Below are positions 47,976-56,920 of a DNA stretch of 64,000 nt, piece by piece. Location of the stretch: positions 53,733-117,732 of the forward strand of contig NZ_BMND01000023.1 in assembly GCF_014646275.1 (NCBI RefSeq). The letters are read 5' to 3'. Source of the DNA: Streptomyces kronopolitis (GTDB taxonomy: Bacteria > Actinomycetota > Actinomycetes > Streptomycetales > Streptomycetaceae). The translations under genes and the position numbers were made by a program. Every line of letters starts with the position of its first letter. Within the stretch, counting starts at the first letter, position 1. Below the pieces are notes generated by a model that worked only from the letters and a program-made list of their open reading frames with translations, was not told the origin of the DNA and searched no databases.

Positions 47976-48821
47976 CTACCGGCGGGCAGGCTGCGGGGCG
48001 GGGGATTCCGCGCCGGCGCCGGCCGCCTTCGCCGCGCCGTCACCACCCGGTGCGCCCCGGTCGTCGCGCCGCGCCGCGGCCGGGGTCCCCGAGGACTCGG
48101 CCGTCTTCACCGCCTCGCTCCTGCCCTTGCCCTCGCCCGACCGCTCCGGCTTCTCCGGCACCACGAAGCGGTAGCCGACGTTGCGGACCGTGCCGATCAG
48201 CGACTCGTGCTCGGGGCCGAGCTTGGCGCGCAGCCGCCGGACGTGGACGTCGACCGTCCGCGTGCCGCCGAAGTAGTCGTAGCCCCAGACCTCCTGGAGG
48301 AGCTGGGCGCGGGTGAAGACCCGGCCCGGGTGCTGCGCCAGGTACTTCAGCAGCTCGAACTCCTTGAAGGTCAGGTCCAGGACCCGGCCCTTGAGCTTCG
48401 CGCTGTAGGTCGCCTCGTCCACCGAGAGATCGCCGTTGCGGATCTCCATCGGGCCGTCGTCGGTGGTGATCTGCTGGCGGCCCATGGCCAGCCGCAGCCG
48501 GGCCTCGACCTCGGCGGGGCCCGCGGTGTCCAGCAGGACGTCGTCCACGCCCCAGTCGGCGGTGACGGCGGCCAGCCCGCCCTCGGTGACGACCAGCACC
48601 AGCGGGCAGCCGGGTCCGGTGGACCGCAGCAGCTGGCACAGGGACCGTACGTGGGGCAGGTCGCGGCGGCCGTCGATCAGTATGACGTCGGCCCCGGGGG
48701 TGTCGATGAGTGCTGGTCCCTCGGCAGGGGCCACCCGCACGCTGTGCAGCAGCAGACCGAGCGCGGGGAGCACCTCCGTCGACGGCTGGAGTGCATTGGT
48801 CAGCAGCAGGAGTGAACTCAC
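47976..48821 (-). CDS. glnR: Nitrogen regulator GlnR
   Basis: A 281-residue OmpR-type regulator starting MSSLLLLTNALQPSTEVLPA at GTG 48821 (AGGTGG 7 nt upstream). The receiver domain keeps an Asp in VILIDGRRDLPHV but lacks the normal acidic pocket and switch residues, as expected for the atypical phosphorylation-independent GlnR. The winged helix is LTFKEFELLKYLAQHPGRVF and TVRNVGYRFVVPE. It controls glnA, amtB and other nitrogen genes and competes with PhoP at shared promoters. The last 50 residues are a disordered Ala/Arg/Gly tail. Confidence 0.95.
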   Translation of the reverse strand: MSSLLLLTNALQPSTEVLPALGLLLHSVRVAPAEGPALIDTPGADVILIDGRRDLPHVRSLCQLLRSTGPGCPLVLVVTEGGLAAVTADWGVDDVLLDTAGPAEVEARLRLAMGRQQITTDDGPMEIRNGDLSVDEATYSAKLKGRVLDLTFKEFELLKYLAQHPGRVFTRAQLLQEVWGYDYFGGTRTVDVHVRRLRAKLGPEHESLIGTVRNVGYRFVVPEKPERSGEGKGRSEAVKTAESSGTPAAARRDDRGAPGGDGAAKAAGAGAESPAPQPARR

Positions 48822-48979
48822 GTGCGACCACCTGCCCGGTTCTCGGGTCGAATCACCCTGTGCGGTGTGCGGTCCTGCCTGCTTCGCTCGCCCATGACGT
48901 CTGGTTCCTCCTCGGTCCCTGCGACGGGGGCATCCCCGGCCTCGGCCGGGGTGTCTGCGGCACTGCTTCGTACGGGGTC

Positions 48980-49046
48980 CTTTCAGCCGCGCTGGCACGT
49001 GGCTGAAAGCACAAAAGGATCCGGGGGCAACGCTGCCCGGATCCTT
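48980..49046. other. Two adjacent hairpins in the glnR / hydrolase divergent region
   Basis: CTTTCAGCC/GGCTGAAAG (48980-49009) and AAGGATCCGGG/CCCGGATCCTT (49015-49046) are 9- and 11-bp stems in a 247-bp divergent region. On the minus strand the second is followed by TTTTG, like an intrinsic terminator. No gene ends here, so it may end a small RNA or a short attenuated transcript. Confidence 0.5.
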
Positions 49047-49068
49047 CCTGCCCAGCAGAATAGCTCAC

Positions 49069-49932
49069 ATGACTCCCGGACCCGAGGCCGATTTTGCGCG
49101 ATCTTGTGTTCCCTCGATCACTTCGAGTGGTCAGCGGGTGTGCCTGTTGACCTCCGACGGGGTCCGGATCGAGGCCGCCCACACCCCCCGCCGGGCCCGG
49201 AACGAAGCGGCTTCCGGCGCCTGCGCCGACGCCCCGGCGATCGTCCTCGCGCACGGCTTCACGGGGGCACTGGACCGCCCCGCACTCCGTCGGGCGGCCG
49301 CCGCGTTTTCCCAGCATGCGGACGTGATCACGTTCTCTTTCCGTGGACATGGCGGGTCCGGCGGACGCTCCACGGTCGGCGACCGCGAGGTGGAGGACCT
49401 GGCCGCCGCGGTCCGCTGGGCCCGCGCCCTGGGCCACCGCCGGGTCGCCACCGTCGGCTTCTCCATGGGCGGCTCGGTCGTCCTGCGGCACGCGGCCCTG
49501 CACGGCCCGGGGGCGCACGACGAGCGCACCGGTGCGCACCCCGACACGGCCGTCTCGGTCAGCGCCCCGGCCCGCTGGTACTACCGCGGCACCGCGTCCA
49601 TGCGCCGCGTCCACTGGGCCATCACCCGCCCCGGCGGACGGCTCGTCGCCCGGTTCGGGCTGGGCACCCGGATCCACCCCGAGGACTGGGACCCGGTCCC
49701 GCTCTCCCCCACCGAGGCCGTGCCGCTGATCGCGCCCACGCCGCTGCTGCTGGTCCACGGCGACCGCGACCCGTATTTCCCGCTCGATCATCCGCGGATG
49801 CTGAGCGCGGCCGCCGACCCCGCGACGGCGGAACTGTGGATCGAGCCGGGCTTCGGGCACGCGGAGAACGCGGCGGGGCCGGAGCTGCTGGGGCGGATCG
49901 GGGAGTGGATCGCAGCCCGCATTCCGGCCTAG
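49069..49932 (+). CDS. Alpha/beta hydrolase
   Basis: A 287-residue hydrolase. The oxyanion region is IVLAHGFTG, the nucleophile elbow is VGFSMGGSVVLRH (Ser near 130), the acid is in LLVHGDRDPYFPL, and the catalytic His is in EPGFGHAENA. A cap insert lies at ~165-205 (ARWYYRGTASMRRVHWAITR). The substrate is unknown. The start at ATG 49069 lacks a good ribosome-binding site; an in-frame alternative is not obvious. Confidence 0.92.
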   Translation: MTPGPEADFARSCVPSITSSGQRVCLLTSDGVRIEAAHTPRRARNEAASGACADAPAIVLAHGFTGALDRPALRRAAAAFSQHADVITFSFRGHGGSGGRSTVGDREVEDLAAAVRWARALGHRRVATVGFSMGGSVVLRHAALHGPGAHDERTGAHPDTAVSVSAPARWYYRGTASMRRVHWAITRPGGRLVARFGLGTRIHPEDWDPVPLSPTEAVPLIAPTPLLLVHGDRDPYFPLDHPRMLSAAADPATAELWIEPGFGHAENAAGPELLGRIGEWIAARIPA

Positions 49933-49941
49933 CGGTGCCGT

Positions 49942-49966
49942 CCGGCCCGCCACCGTGGCGGGCCGG
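49942..49966. terminator. Bidirectional terminator
   Basis: CCGGCCCGCCA, CCG loop and exact complement form an 11-bp stem between the convergent hydrolase and ABC exporter genes. Confidence 0.8.
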
Positions 49967-49975
49967 CCGCCGCGC

Positions 49976-51985
49976 TCACTCCGTCTCGGCCACCGGCTCG
50001 GCGAACTGCGCCGCGTACAGGCGGGCGTAGGCGCCGCCCGCGGCCAGCAGGGCGTCGTGGGGGCCCTGCTCGACGATCGCGCCGTTCTCCATCACCAGGA
50101 TCACGTCGGCGTCGCGGATGGTGGAGAGCCGGTGGGCGATGACGAAGCTGGTGCGGCCGCTGCGGAGCCGGGCCATCGCGTGCTGGATGAGCACCTCGGT
50201 GCGGGTGTCGACCGAGCTGGTGGCCTCGTCCAGGACCAGGATGGCCGGTTCGGCGAGGAAGGCCCGGGCGATGGTGATCAGCTGCTTCTCACCGACCGAG
50301 ACATTGCCGCCCTCGTCGTCGAGCACCGTGTCGTAACCGTCCGGCAGGGTGCGCACGAAGCGGTCGACGTGGGTGGCCCGGGCGGCCGCCACGATCTTGT
50401 CCAGGGGGGTGCCTGCGGGGGCTCCGTAGGCGATGTTCTCCGCGATCGTGCCGCCGAAGAGCCAGGTGTCCTGGAGGACCATGCCGATGTGGGAGCGCAG
50501 CTCCTCGCGCGCCATGCCGGCGATGTCCGTGCCGTCGAGGGTGATCCGGCCGCCGCGCACCTCGTAGAAGCGCATCAGCAGATTGACGAGCGTGGTCTTG
50601 CCGGCGCCCGTGGGGCCGACGATGGCCACCGTCTGCCCGGGGTGGACAGCTAGCGACAGGCCCTCGATCAGCGGCTTGTCGGCGGCGTAGTGGAAGGTGA
50701 CGTCCTCGAACTCGACGCGGCCCTCGACCCGCTCGGGCCGGGCCGGGCGGGCGGCGTCGGGCTCCTGCTCTGCGGCGTCGAGGAGTTCGAAGACCCGCTC
50801 GGCGGAGGCCACGCCGGACTGGACGAGGTTGGCCATCGAGGCGACCTGGGTGAGCGGCTGGCTGAACTGCCGGGAGTACTGGACGAAGGCCTGGACGTCA
50901 CCGATGGACAGCGCCCCGGAGGCGACCCGCAGACCGCCGACGACCGCCACCAGGACGTAGTTCAGATTGCCGATGAACATCATCGCGGGCTGGATGATGC
51001 CGGAGATGAACTGGGCCCGGAAGCCGGCGTCGTACAGCGCGTCGTTCTGCTCGCGGAACAGCTCGGCGGACTCCCGCTGGCGGCCGAAGACCTTCACCAG
51101 GCTGTGGCCGGTGTACATCTCCTCGATGTGCGCGTTGAGCTTGCCGGTGGTCTTCCACTGCTGGACGAACTGCGGCTGGGCCCGCTTGCCGACCTTGGTG
51201 GCGACGAGGATCGAGACCGGGACCGTGACCAGGGCGACCAGCGCCAGCAGCCACGAGATCCAGAACATCATCAGCAGCACGCCGACGATGGTCAGCAGCG
51301 AGGCCACGATCTGGCTGAGGGTCTGCTGCAGCGTCTGCTGGATGTTGTCGATGTCGTTGGTGGCGCGGGAGAGCACCTCGCCGCGCTGCTGCCGGTCGAA
51401 GTAGCTCAGCGGCAGCCGTGCCAGCTTCTCCTCGACCTGCTCGCGCAGCCGGAAGACCGTGCGCTGGACGACGCGGGTGGCGATCCGGGCCTGGACGAAG
51501 CCGAACACCGTGGCGCCCAGGTAGATCACGGCGGCCCAGAGCAGGACCCCGCCGACGGCACCGAAGTCGATGCCCTGGCCGGGGACGACCGGCATCGCGC
51601 CGAGCATGTCGGCGAGCCCGCCCTGGCCATGGGCGCGCAGCTGCGCCATCGCCTGGGCCTTGGTGAGGCCCTCGGGCAGCCGGCGGCCGATGACGCCGGA
51701 CATGATCAGGTCGGTGGCCCGGCCGAGGACCTTGGGGCCCACCACCGTCAGCGCCACGCTGGCGACGGCCAGCACCAGCCCGAAGCCGATGACGCCGCGC
51801 TCGGGCCGCATCTGGGACAGCAGCCGCTTGCCGGAGCCCTTGAAGTCCATGGACTTCTCGGTGGGCTGGCCGCCCATCATCCGGCCCGGCCCGACCGCCG
51901 GGGCCGGGCCTCTCCGGGGCGCCGGGGCGCTCTGCTCGTCGGCTGCCGGGGCCTTGGCGGCCGGCGCCCTGTCCGCGGTGGTCAC
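49976..51985 (-). CDS. ABC exporter half-transporter, catalytic subunit
   Basis: A 669-residue fused membrane-ATPase protein. A 45-residue disordered basic start is followed by six helices (residues ~60-360) and an ATPase. Walker A is VGPTGAGKTTLVNLL, Walker B ILVLDEATSSVD with the catalytic Glu, and the H-loop FVIAHRLSTIRDA is intact. Its signature reads NVSVGEKQL instead of LSGGQ, so it is the degenerate one. That complements the upstream subunit exactly. GTG 51985 overlaps the previous stop (GTGA). Export substrate unknown; drug or lipid is typical of the family. Confidence 0.95.
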   Translation of the reverse strand: MTTADRAPAAKAPAADEQSAPAPRRGPAPAVGPGRMMGGQPTEKSMDFKGSGKRLLSQMRPERGVIGFGLVLAVASVALTVVGPKVLGRATDLIMSGVIGRRLPEGLTKAQAMAQLRAHGQGGLADMLGAMPVVPGQGIDFGAVGGVLLWAAVIYLGATVFGFVQARIATRVVQRTVFRLREQVEEKLARLPLSYFDRQQRGEVLSRATNDIDNIQQTLQQTLSQIVASLLTIVGVLLMMFWISWLLALVALVTVPVSILVATKVGKRAQPQFVQQWKTTGKLNAHIEEMYTGHSLVKVFGRQRESAELFREQNDALYDAGFRAQFISGIIQPAMMFIGNLNYVLVAVVGGLRVASGALSIGDVQAFVQYSRQFSQPLTQVASMANLVQSGVASAERVFELLDAAEQEPDAARPARPERVEGRVEFEDVTFHYAADKPLIEGLSLAVHPGQTVAIVGPTGAGKTTLVNLLMRFYEVRGGRITLDGTDIAGMAREELRSHIGMVLQDTWLFGGTIAENIAYGAPAGTPLDKIVAAARATHVDRFVRTLPDGYDTVLDDEGGNVSVGEKQLITIARAFLAEPAILVLDEATSSVDTRTEVLIQHAMARLRSGRTSFVIAHRLSTIRDADVILVMENGAIVEQGPHDALLAAGGAYARLYAAQFAEPVAETE

Positions 51986-53715
51986 GCCGCCTCCTGCTCG
52001 GTGAGCTGGGAGAGCACGATCTCCCGGTAGGTCTCGTTGCCGGCCATCAGCTCGGTGTGGGTACCGGTGCCGACGACCCGGCCCTCGTCCAGGACGACGA
52101 TCCGGTCGGCCCCGCGGATCGTGGCGACCCGCTGGGCGACGATCACCACCGTCGCGCGGTCGGTCTCCCGGGACAGCGCGGCCCGCAGCGCCGCGTCCGT
52201 CGCGTAGTCCAGCGCGGAGAAGGAGTCGTCGAAGAGGTAGATCTCGGGCCGGCGCACCAGCGCCCGCGCGATGGCCAGCCGCTGCCGCTGGCCGCCGGAG
52301 ACATTGCCGCCGCCCTGCGCGACGGGGGCCGCCAGCCCGCCCTCCATCCGCTCGACGAACTCCCGGGCCTGGGCGGTCTCCAGCGCCTGCCACAGCTCCT
52401 CGTCGGTGGCGTCCGGATTGCCGTAGCGCAGGTTGCTGGCGACGGTGCCGGAGAAGAGGTACGGCTTCTGCGGGACCAGGCCTATGGTCCGGGCCAGCGT
52501 CTCCGGGTCGAGGGTGCGGACGTCCTCGCCGTCCACCAGGACCGCGCCGCCGGTCGCGTCGAACAGCCGCGGGACGAGCCCCAGCAGGGTCGACTTGCCC
52601 GAGCCCGTCGAGCCGATGACGGCGGTGGTCTCGCCGGGGCGGGCGATCAGCGAGATGTCCTTGAGGACCGGCTGCTCGGCACCGGGGAAGCGGAACTCGA
52701 CGTTGCGCAGTTCCAGTTCGCCGTGCCGGCGCAGCGTGGTGACCGGGTTCTCGGGCGGGATGACGCTGGAGTCGGTCGACAGCACCTCCTGGATGCGCTC
52801 GGCGCAGACCTCCGCGCGGGGCAGCATCATCACCATGAATGTCGCCATCATGATCGACATCAGGATGTACATGAGGTAGCTGAGGAAGGCCGTCAGCGCG
52901 CCGATCTCCATCTTGTCGGCGTCGATCCGCAGCCCGCCGAACCAGACGACGGCCACGCCGGAGAGGTTCACGATCAGCATGACCAGCGGGAACATCATCG
53001 ACATCAGCCGGCCGGAGCGCAGCGACATGTCGAACAGATCGGTGTTGGCCCCGGCGAACCGTTCGCGCTCGTAGCCGTCGCGGACGAAGGCGCGGATGAC
53101 GCGGATGCCGGTGATCTGCTCGCGCAGTACGCGGTTGACGGTGTCGATGCGCTGCTGCACCCCGCGGAAGAGCGGACGCAGCCGGCGCACGATCAGGGAG
53201 ATCAGCACCGCCAGGACCGGGACGATGACCAGCAGCAGCCCGGACAGCGGCACGTCCTGGTTGAGCGCCATCAGCACGCCGCCGATGCACATGATCGGCG
53301 CCGTCACCATCATCGTGAACGTCATCAGCACCAGCATCTGGACCTGCTGGACGTCATTGGTGGTGCGGGTGATCAGCGACGGCGCCCCGAAGGCGCCGAT
53401 CTCCCGGGCGGAGAAGGACTGCACCCGGTCGAAGACCGCGGCGCGCAGGTCCCGGCCGAGCGCCATGGCCGTCCGGGCGCCGAAGTAGACGGCACCGATC
53501 GCGCAGACGATCTGCAGCAGAGTGACGACGATCATGAAGCCGCCGGTGCCCAGGATGTAGCCCGTGTCCCCCTTCACGACACCGTTGTCGATGATGTCGG
53601 CGTTGAGGGTCGGCAGATAGAGGGTGGCCAGCGTCTGGATCAGCTGGAGCAGCACGATCAGGGAGAGCGCGCGTCTGTGGGGCCGCAAATGTCCCCGTAC
53701 AAGTCGGACCAACAC
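51982..53715 (-). CDS. ABC exporter half-transporter, degenerate-site subunit
   Basis: A 577-residue protein with six membrane helices, then an ATPase. Walker A GSTGSGKSTLLGL and signature NVSGGQRQRLAIARAL are canonical. Walker B ends IYLFDDSFSALD, with Asp replacing the catalytic Glu, and the H-loop reads VVIVAQRVATI, with Gln for His. This is the non-catalytic partner of a heterodimeric exporter of the TmrAB/BmrCD type. The start is GTG 53715, 6 nt after a TAGGCT -10-like element and without a ribosome-binding site, so the operon mRNA may be leaderless. Confidence 0.95.
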   Translation of the reverse strand: MLVRLVRGHLRPHRRALSLIVLLQLIQTLATLYLPTLNADIIDNGVVKGDTGYILGTGGFMIVVTLLQIVCAIGAVYFGARTAMALGRDLRAAVFDRVQSFSAREIGAFGAPSLITRTTNDVQQVQMLVLMTFTMMVTAPIMCIGGVLMALNQDVPLSGLLLVIVPVLAVLISLIVRRLRPLFRGVQQRIDTVNRVLREQITGIRVIRAFVRDGYERERFAGANTDLFDMSLRSGRLMSMMFPLVMLIVNLSGVAVVWFGGLRIDADKMEIGALTAFLSYLMYILMSIMMATFMVMMLPRAEVCAERIQEVLSTDSSVIPPENPVTTLRRHGELELRNVEFRFPGAEQPVLKDISLIARPGETTAVIGSTGSGKSTLLGLVPRLFDATGGAVLVDGEDVRTLDPETLARTIGLVPQKPYLFSGTVASNLRYGNPDATDEELWQALETAQAREFVERMEGGLAAPVAQGGGNVSGGQRQRLAIARALVRRPEIYLFDDSFSALDYATDAALRAALSRETDRATVVIVAQRVATIRGADRIVVLDEGRVVGTGTHTELMAGNETYREIVLSQLTEQEAA

Positions 53716-53934
53716 ACAGTGAGCCTAAGCGAACATGTGCCCAAGGCCACCGAATTTCCCCGGTCCGTCCGTTCGGACCGCAGTCTTTGCCCGATGTTGC
53801 CGGAACCGGAGCGGCCGCCGCGTACGCCATCATGGAGGCGGCAACGACGGGGCGCCGGCCACACCGGACGCCCCCGACCGACACGACGCACACGACGCAC
53901 CGACGTACACGACGAACACGACGAAGAGGCCGCC

Positions 53935-54198
53935 GTGACAACAACTGGCACCGTGCGCTACTGGGCGGCGGCCAAGGCCGCCGCCGGCACGGCAGAGGAG
54001 CCGTACGCGGCGGCGACGCTCGCCGAGGCACTCGACGCGGCGCGGGCGGTGCACGCCGCGAACCCCGAGTTCGCCCGCGTGCTGCTGCGCTGCTCGTTCC
54101 TGGTGGACGGCGAGCCGGTCGGCACCCGCGACCACGGGACGGTGCCGCTGGCCGAGGGCGGGACCGTCGAGGTACTGCCGCCGTTCGCGGGAGGGTGA
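53935..54198 (+). CDS. MoaD/ThiS family sulfur-carrier protein
   Basis: An 87-residue beta-grasp protein: VRYWAAAKAAAGTAEEPYAA, LLRCSFLVDGEPVG, and the C-terminus VEVLPPFAGG. The terminal Gly-Gly is required for adenylation and thiocarboxylate formation. It could serve molybdopterin, thiazole or another sulfur insertion. It sits upstream of a rhodanese and DUF1416 genes, so a sulfur-transfer role is consistent. The gene diverges from the ABC exporter; the start is GTG 53935. Confidence 0.88.
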   Translation: MTTTGTVRYWAAAKAAAGTAEEPYAAATLAEALDAARAVHAANPEFARVLLRCSFLVDGEPVGTRDHGTVPLAEGGTVEVLPPFAGG

Positions 54199-54208
54199 GC
54201 ACACGATC

Positions 54209-55645
54209 ATGAGCGACAACCAGCCGCAGCACCGCAATCCGTACCCGCCGCAGGACCCCGCCGGCCGGCCGGACCCGTACGGCCGTCCGGACCCTTACGC
54301 ACCGCAGGACCCGCACGCACCACAGGCCCCGTACGCACCACAGGACCTGTACGCCGCACCGGACCCGTACGCCGCGCAGCCGCAGCAGCCCGCGCCGGGC
54401 CCGTACGGCCGGCCGGCGCACGACCCGTCCGCGCAGCAGCCGGGCCACGACCCCTACGGGCAGCAGGCTTACGGGCAGCAGGCGGGGCACGACCCCTACG
54501 GGCAGCAGCAGTACGGGCAGCAGGCGTACGGGCGCGATCAGTACGGGCGGGAGGCGTACGGGCAGCAGCAGTACGGACGCCGGCCCCAGCACGCCCGGCC
54601 GCAGCCCCAGCAGTCGCAGCACCCGCAGCAGCAACCGCAGCAGCCCCCTCAGCAACAACCGCAGCAGTCCCAGCAGCCCCAGCACCATCAACCGCAGCAG
54701 CAGCCGCCCCACGGCCACGACGGCTACCGCATCCCGTCCGCGGAGACCTCGCAGCTGCCCACCCAGCACCAGAGCGCACGGCCGGCCGAGGACCCCTACG
54801 GCCGGGCGCACCCCCAGCAGGGCAGGCCGGCGCCCGCCGCCCCCGCGGCCAAGCCGCCGCTGCCCACCCCGCCGGTCTCCAGCGCCCCGCTCGCGGCCAA
54901 CCAGCGGGCCCGCGCCGAGGGCCGCTCGCCGATCATCCCGCCCGGCATCCAGCCGGCCGCGCTGACCGCCGGGCTCGCTCTGCTGCTGGCGCTGACCGCG
55001 CCGCTGGGCCGCCCGGTGCTCGCCGTCCCGGTGGCGCTGCTGCAGGCCGTCACCGCCGCCGGCTGGTTCCGGCTGAACGGCATGTGGCCGGCCCGCCAGG
55101 GCATCGCGCTGGCCTTCCTCGCCGGTCTGACCACCGATGTGGCGCTGCTGGCCACCGACCGCGCGAGCGCGCCGCTGGTGGGCATCGGCACGCTCGGCGT
55201 GTGGTGCCTGCTCGTTCTCGTCCTCCAGCTGCGCAACCGCAGCAGCGCCGACGAGCGGATGTACGCGCTGACCGCGGGCCTGACCTCGACCGCGCTCGCG
55301 GTGCTCGCCGGCGGCCAGCTCGCCGCGAGCGGGCATGCGGTGGTGGTCGGCGCCGCCGGTGCCGCGGTGGCCACCCTCGCCCGTGCGCTGCCGCTGCCCG
55401 GCCCCGCCTCGATCGGGGTCTCCCTGGTGGCCGCCGCGGGCGCCGGTATCGCGGCCGGCCAGCTCACCGGCCTCGGGGTGTCCGGGGCGCTGCTGGGCCT
55501 GGCGGCCGGCGGCTGCGCCCTGATCGGGCTGCGGGTGGCCAGTTACGACTACCCCTCCCGCTTCGTCCACCTGACGGCCGGGGTGGCCCTGCCGCTGGCC
55601 CTGGCCGCCCCCGCGGTCTACGTCCTGGGACGCACCCTGGGGTAA
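54209..55645 (+). CDS. Membrane protein with long Pro/Gln/Tyr-rich tail
   Basis: A 478-residue protein. Residues 1-240 are low-complexity, with repeated DPYGQQ/AYGQQ/QYG units and polyGln-Pro (HPQQQPQQPPQQQPQQSQQP). The second half carries about seven hydrophobic helices (ALTAGLALLLALTAPLGRP, PVALLQAVTAAGWF and others). The conserved half is a streptomycete membrane family without known function. The tail resembles phase-separating or polymerising domains. It follows the MoaD-like gene by 10 nt, so the two are co-transcribed. Confidence 0.88.
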   Translation: MSDNQPQHRNPYPPQDPAGRPDPYGRPDPYAPQDPHAPQAPYAPQDLYAAPDPYAAQPQQPAPGPYGRPAHDPSAQQPGHDPYGQQAYGQQAGHDPYGQQQYGQQAYGRDQYGREAYGQQQYGRRPQHARPQPQQSQHPQQQPQQPPQQQPQQSQQPQHHQPQQQPPHGHDGYRIPSAETSQLPTQHQSARPAEDPYGRAHPQQGRPAPAAPAAKPPLPTPPVSSAPLAANQRARAEGRSPIIPPGIQPAALTAGLALLLALTAPLGRPVLAVPVALLQAVTAAGWFRLNGMWPARQGIALAFLAGLTTDVALLATDRASAPLVGIGTLGVWCLLVLVLQLRNRSSADERMYALTAGLTSTALAVLAGGQLAASGHAVVVGAAGAAVATLARALPLPGPASIGVSLVAAAGAGIAAGQLTGLGVSGALLGLAAGGCALIGLRVASYDYPSRFVHLTAGVALPLALAAPAVYVLGRTLG

Positions 55646-55696
55646 CCGCCACAGGAGGCGCACGCGCCGCGGCGTCCCCAGGACTCCCGGCGAAAC

Positions 55697-55749
55697 GGAG
55701 CGGCGGCCACCGGAAAGCGCACCCTGCGCCCTCCGGCGGCCGCCGCTCC
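55697..55749 (+). terminator. Hairpin after the membrane protein gene
   Basis: GGAGCGGCGGCC (55697-55708) pairs with GGCCGCCGCTCC (55738-55749), a 12-bp stem with a structured 29-nt loop. No U-tract. Confidence 0.6.
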
Positions 55750-55851
55750 CGCTTCCCGTTCGGCGTCGTCTAGGCTCCCCCGGAACGCAGGCAGGGGGCC
55801 TGCCCGGACGGGTCGGCCGGTATCCGGCCCCGGTGTGGGGGAAGTGGTTCG

Positions 55852-56553
55852 ATGCGTGCACTTCGTGTGCTGCTGTTGGTCGTGGTCATACTCGGCGGGC
55901 TCTTCGTGGCGGCCGACCGGGTCGCGGTGAATCTCGCCGAGGACAAGGCCGCGGACAAGATCCGCAGCAGCCAGGGGCTCGACAAGGCCCCGAACGTCGC
56001 CATCAAGGGATTCCCGTTCCTGACCCAGATCGCCGGCCGCGACCTCCAGGAGGTCGACGCCGACCTCGGGGGCATCGAGGCCCGCGCCCAGGGCCGTACG
56101 CTGCGCATCGACCAGCTGTCGGCGCAGTTCCACGACGTCGCGCTGAGCAGCGACTACACCTCCATCGAGAGCGCCGCCTGGGCGACCGGCAACGCCCGGA
56201 TCACCTACGCCGACCTGACCCGGGCGGCGGGCGCCGACGTGAAGGTCACCTACGGCGGCCAGAAGAACGGCCGCAGCCAGGTCAAGATCTCGCCGAACAT
56301 CCCGGTGCTCAGCCAGCTGGACGTGACCGGCTCCATCTCCGTCGTGCACGGCGACACCGTCCGGCTGCGGGCCGACGGACTCCCCTCGGTGTGCAAGGCC
56401 CTCCCGGGCTGCGAGGCCAAGGTCCGCGCCCGGACGGACCACGACTGGAAGCTGGACCAGCTGCCCGGCAACCTGAAGCTGGAGAAGGTCGTGACGATGC
56501 CCGACGGCATCTCGATCTCGGCCTCCGGCAAGAACGTCAAGCTTCCCGGCTGA
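55852..56553 (+). CDS. DUF2993/LmeA-like secreted or anchored protein
   Basis: A 233-residue protein with an N-terminal signal or anchor helix (RALRVLLLVVVILGGLFVAA) and a DUF2993 domain beginning VAIKGFPFLTQIAGRDLQEV. It is the compact paralogue of the 461-residue protein at 41849, which shares the IKGFPFLTQ motif. LmeA-type proteins bind phospholipids and act in envelope glycolipid growth. Two Cys (VCKALPGCEAK) may form a disulfide. TAGGCT near 55770 may be its -10 box. Confidence 0.9.
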   Translation: MRALRVLLLVVVILGGLFVAADRVAVNLAEDKAADKIRSSQGLDKAPNVAIKGFPFLTQIAGRDLQEVDADLGGIEARAQGRTLRIDQLSAQFHDVALSSDYTSIESAAWATGNARITYADLTRAAGADVKVTYGGQKNGRSQVKISPNIPVLSQLDVTGSISVVHGDTVRLRADGLPSVCKALPGCEAKVRARTDHDWKLDQLPGNLKLEKVVTMPDGISISASGKNVKLPG

Positions 56554-56775
56554 CCGGCCGCCGCCGGCGGGCCGCCCCACCGGCCCGCCGGGGCCGCGCG
56601 CGCCACCGCGCCACCGGACAGCCGCCCGGATCAGCCCCGTCCAATCCCTGAGACACCCCGGTCCGTACGCCAGACCCCCCACCGGCGAACGGGCCCCGCG
56701 TGCCGCCGGACACCCGCCCGGCGGGCCTCGCCATCCCGCATTGCGGACAATCGCGTCTCGCCATTCGACACGCCG

Positions 56776-56805
56776 GTGACACGCCCCGCTCTGCCTCCCT
56801 ACGAT
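56776..56805 (+). promoter_or_regulatory. Promoter of the sulfur leader peptide/rhodanese unit
   Basis: GTGACA (56776-56781), an 18-nt spacer, and TACGAT (56800-56805) make a good vegetative promoter. The leader-peptide ATG is 7 nt beyond the -10 box, at about +1, so the message should be leaderless. Confidence 0.65.
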
Positions 56806-56812
56806 CGGAGGC

Positions 56813-56920
56813 ATGCAGAGCTCTTTGAGCGGTCTCCGTCCACGGGGACGTGCGGTACTGACGAAGCGGCGGGCAGTAGACCTGTGCCGCGTCGCCGCCA
56901 TGCTCTGTCGCCCTGTCTGA
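56813..56920 (+). CDS. Cysteine-containing leaderless leader peptide upstream of rhodanese
   Basis: A 35-residue peptide ending VDLCRVAAMLCRPV. It belongs to the small 'putative leader peptide' type found before sulfur genes in streptomycetes, with a basic middle and conserved VDLxR..LCR end. The ATG lies at the expected transcription start. Two Cys codons near the end would stall ribosomes when charged tRNA-Cys is scarce, as shown for polycysteine leaderless ORFs in mycobacteria. The 168 nt to the rhodanese start give room for attenuation. Regulation is inferred. Confidence 0.75.
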   Translation: MQSSLSGLRPRGRAVLTKRRAVDLCRVAAMLCRPV

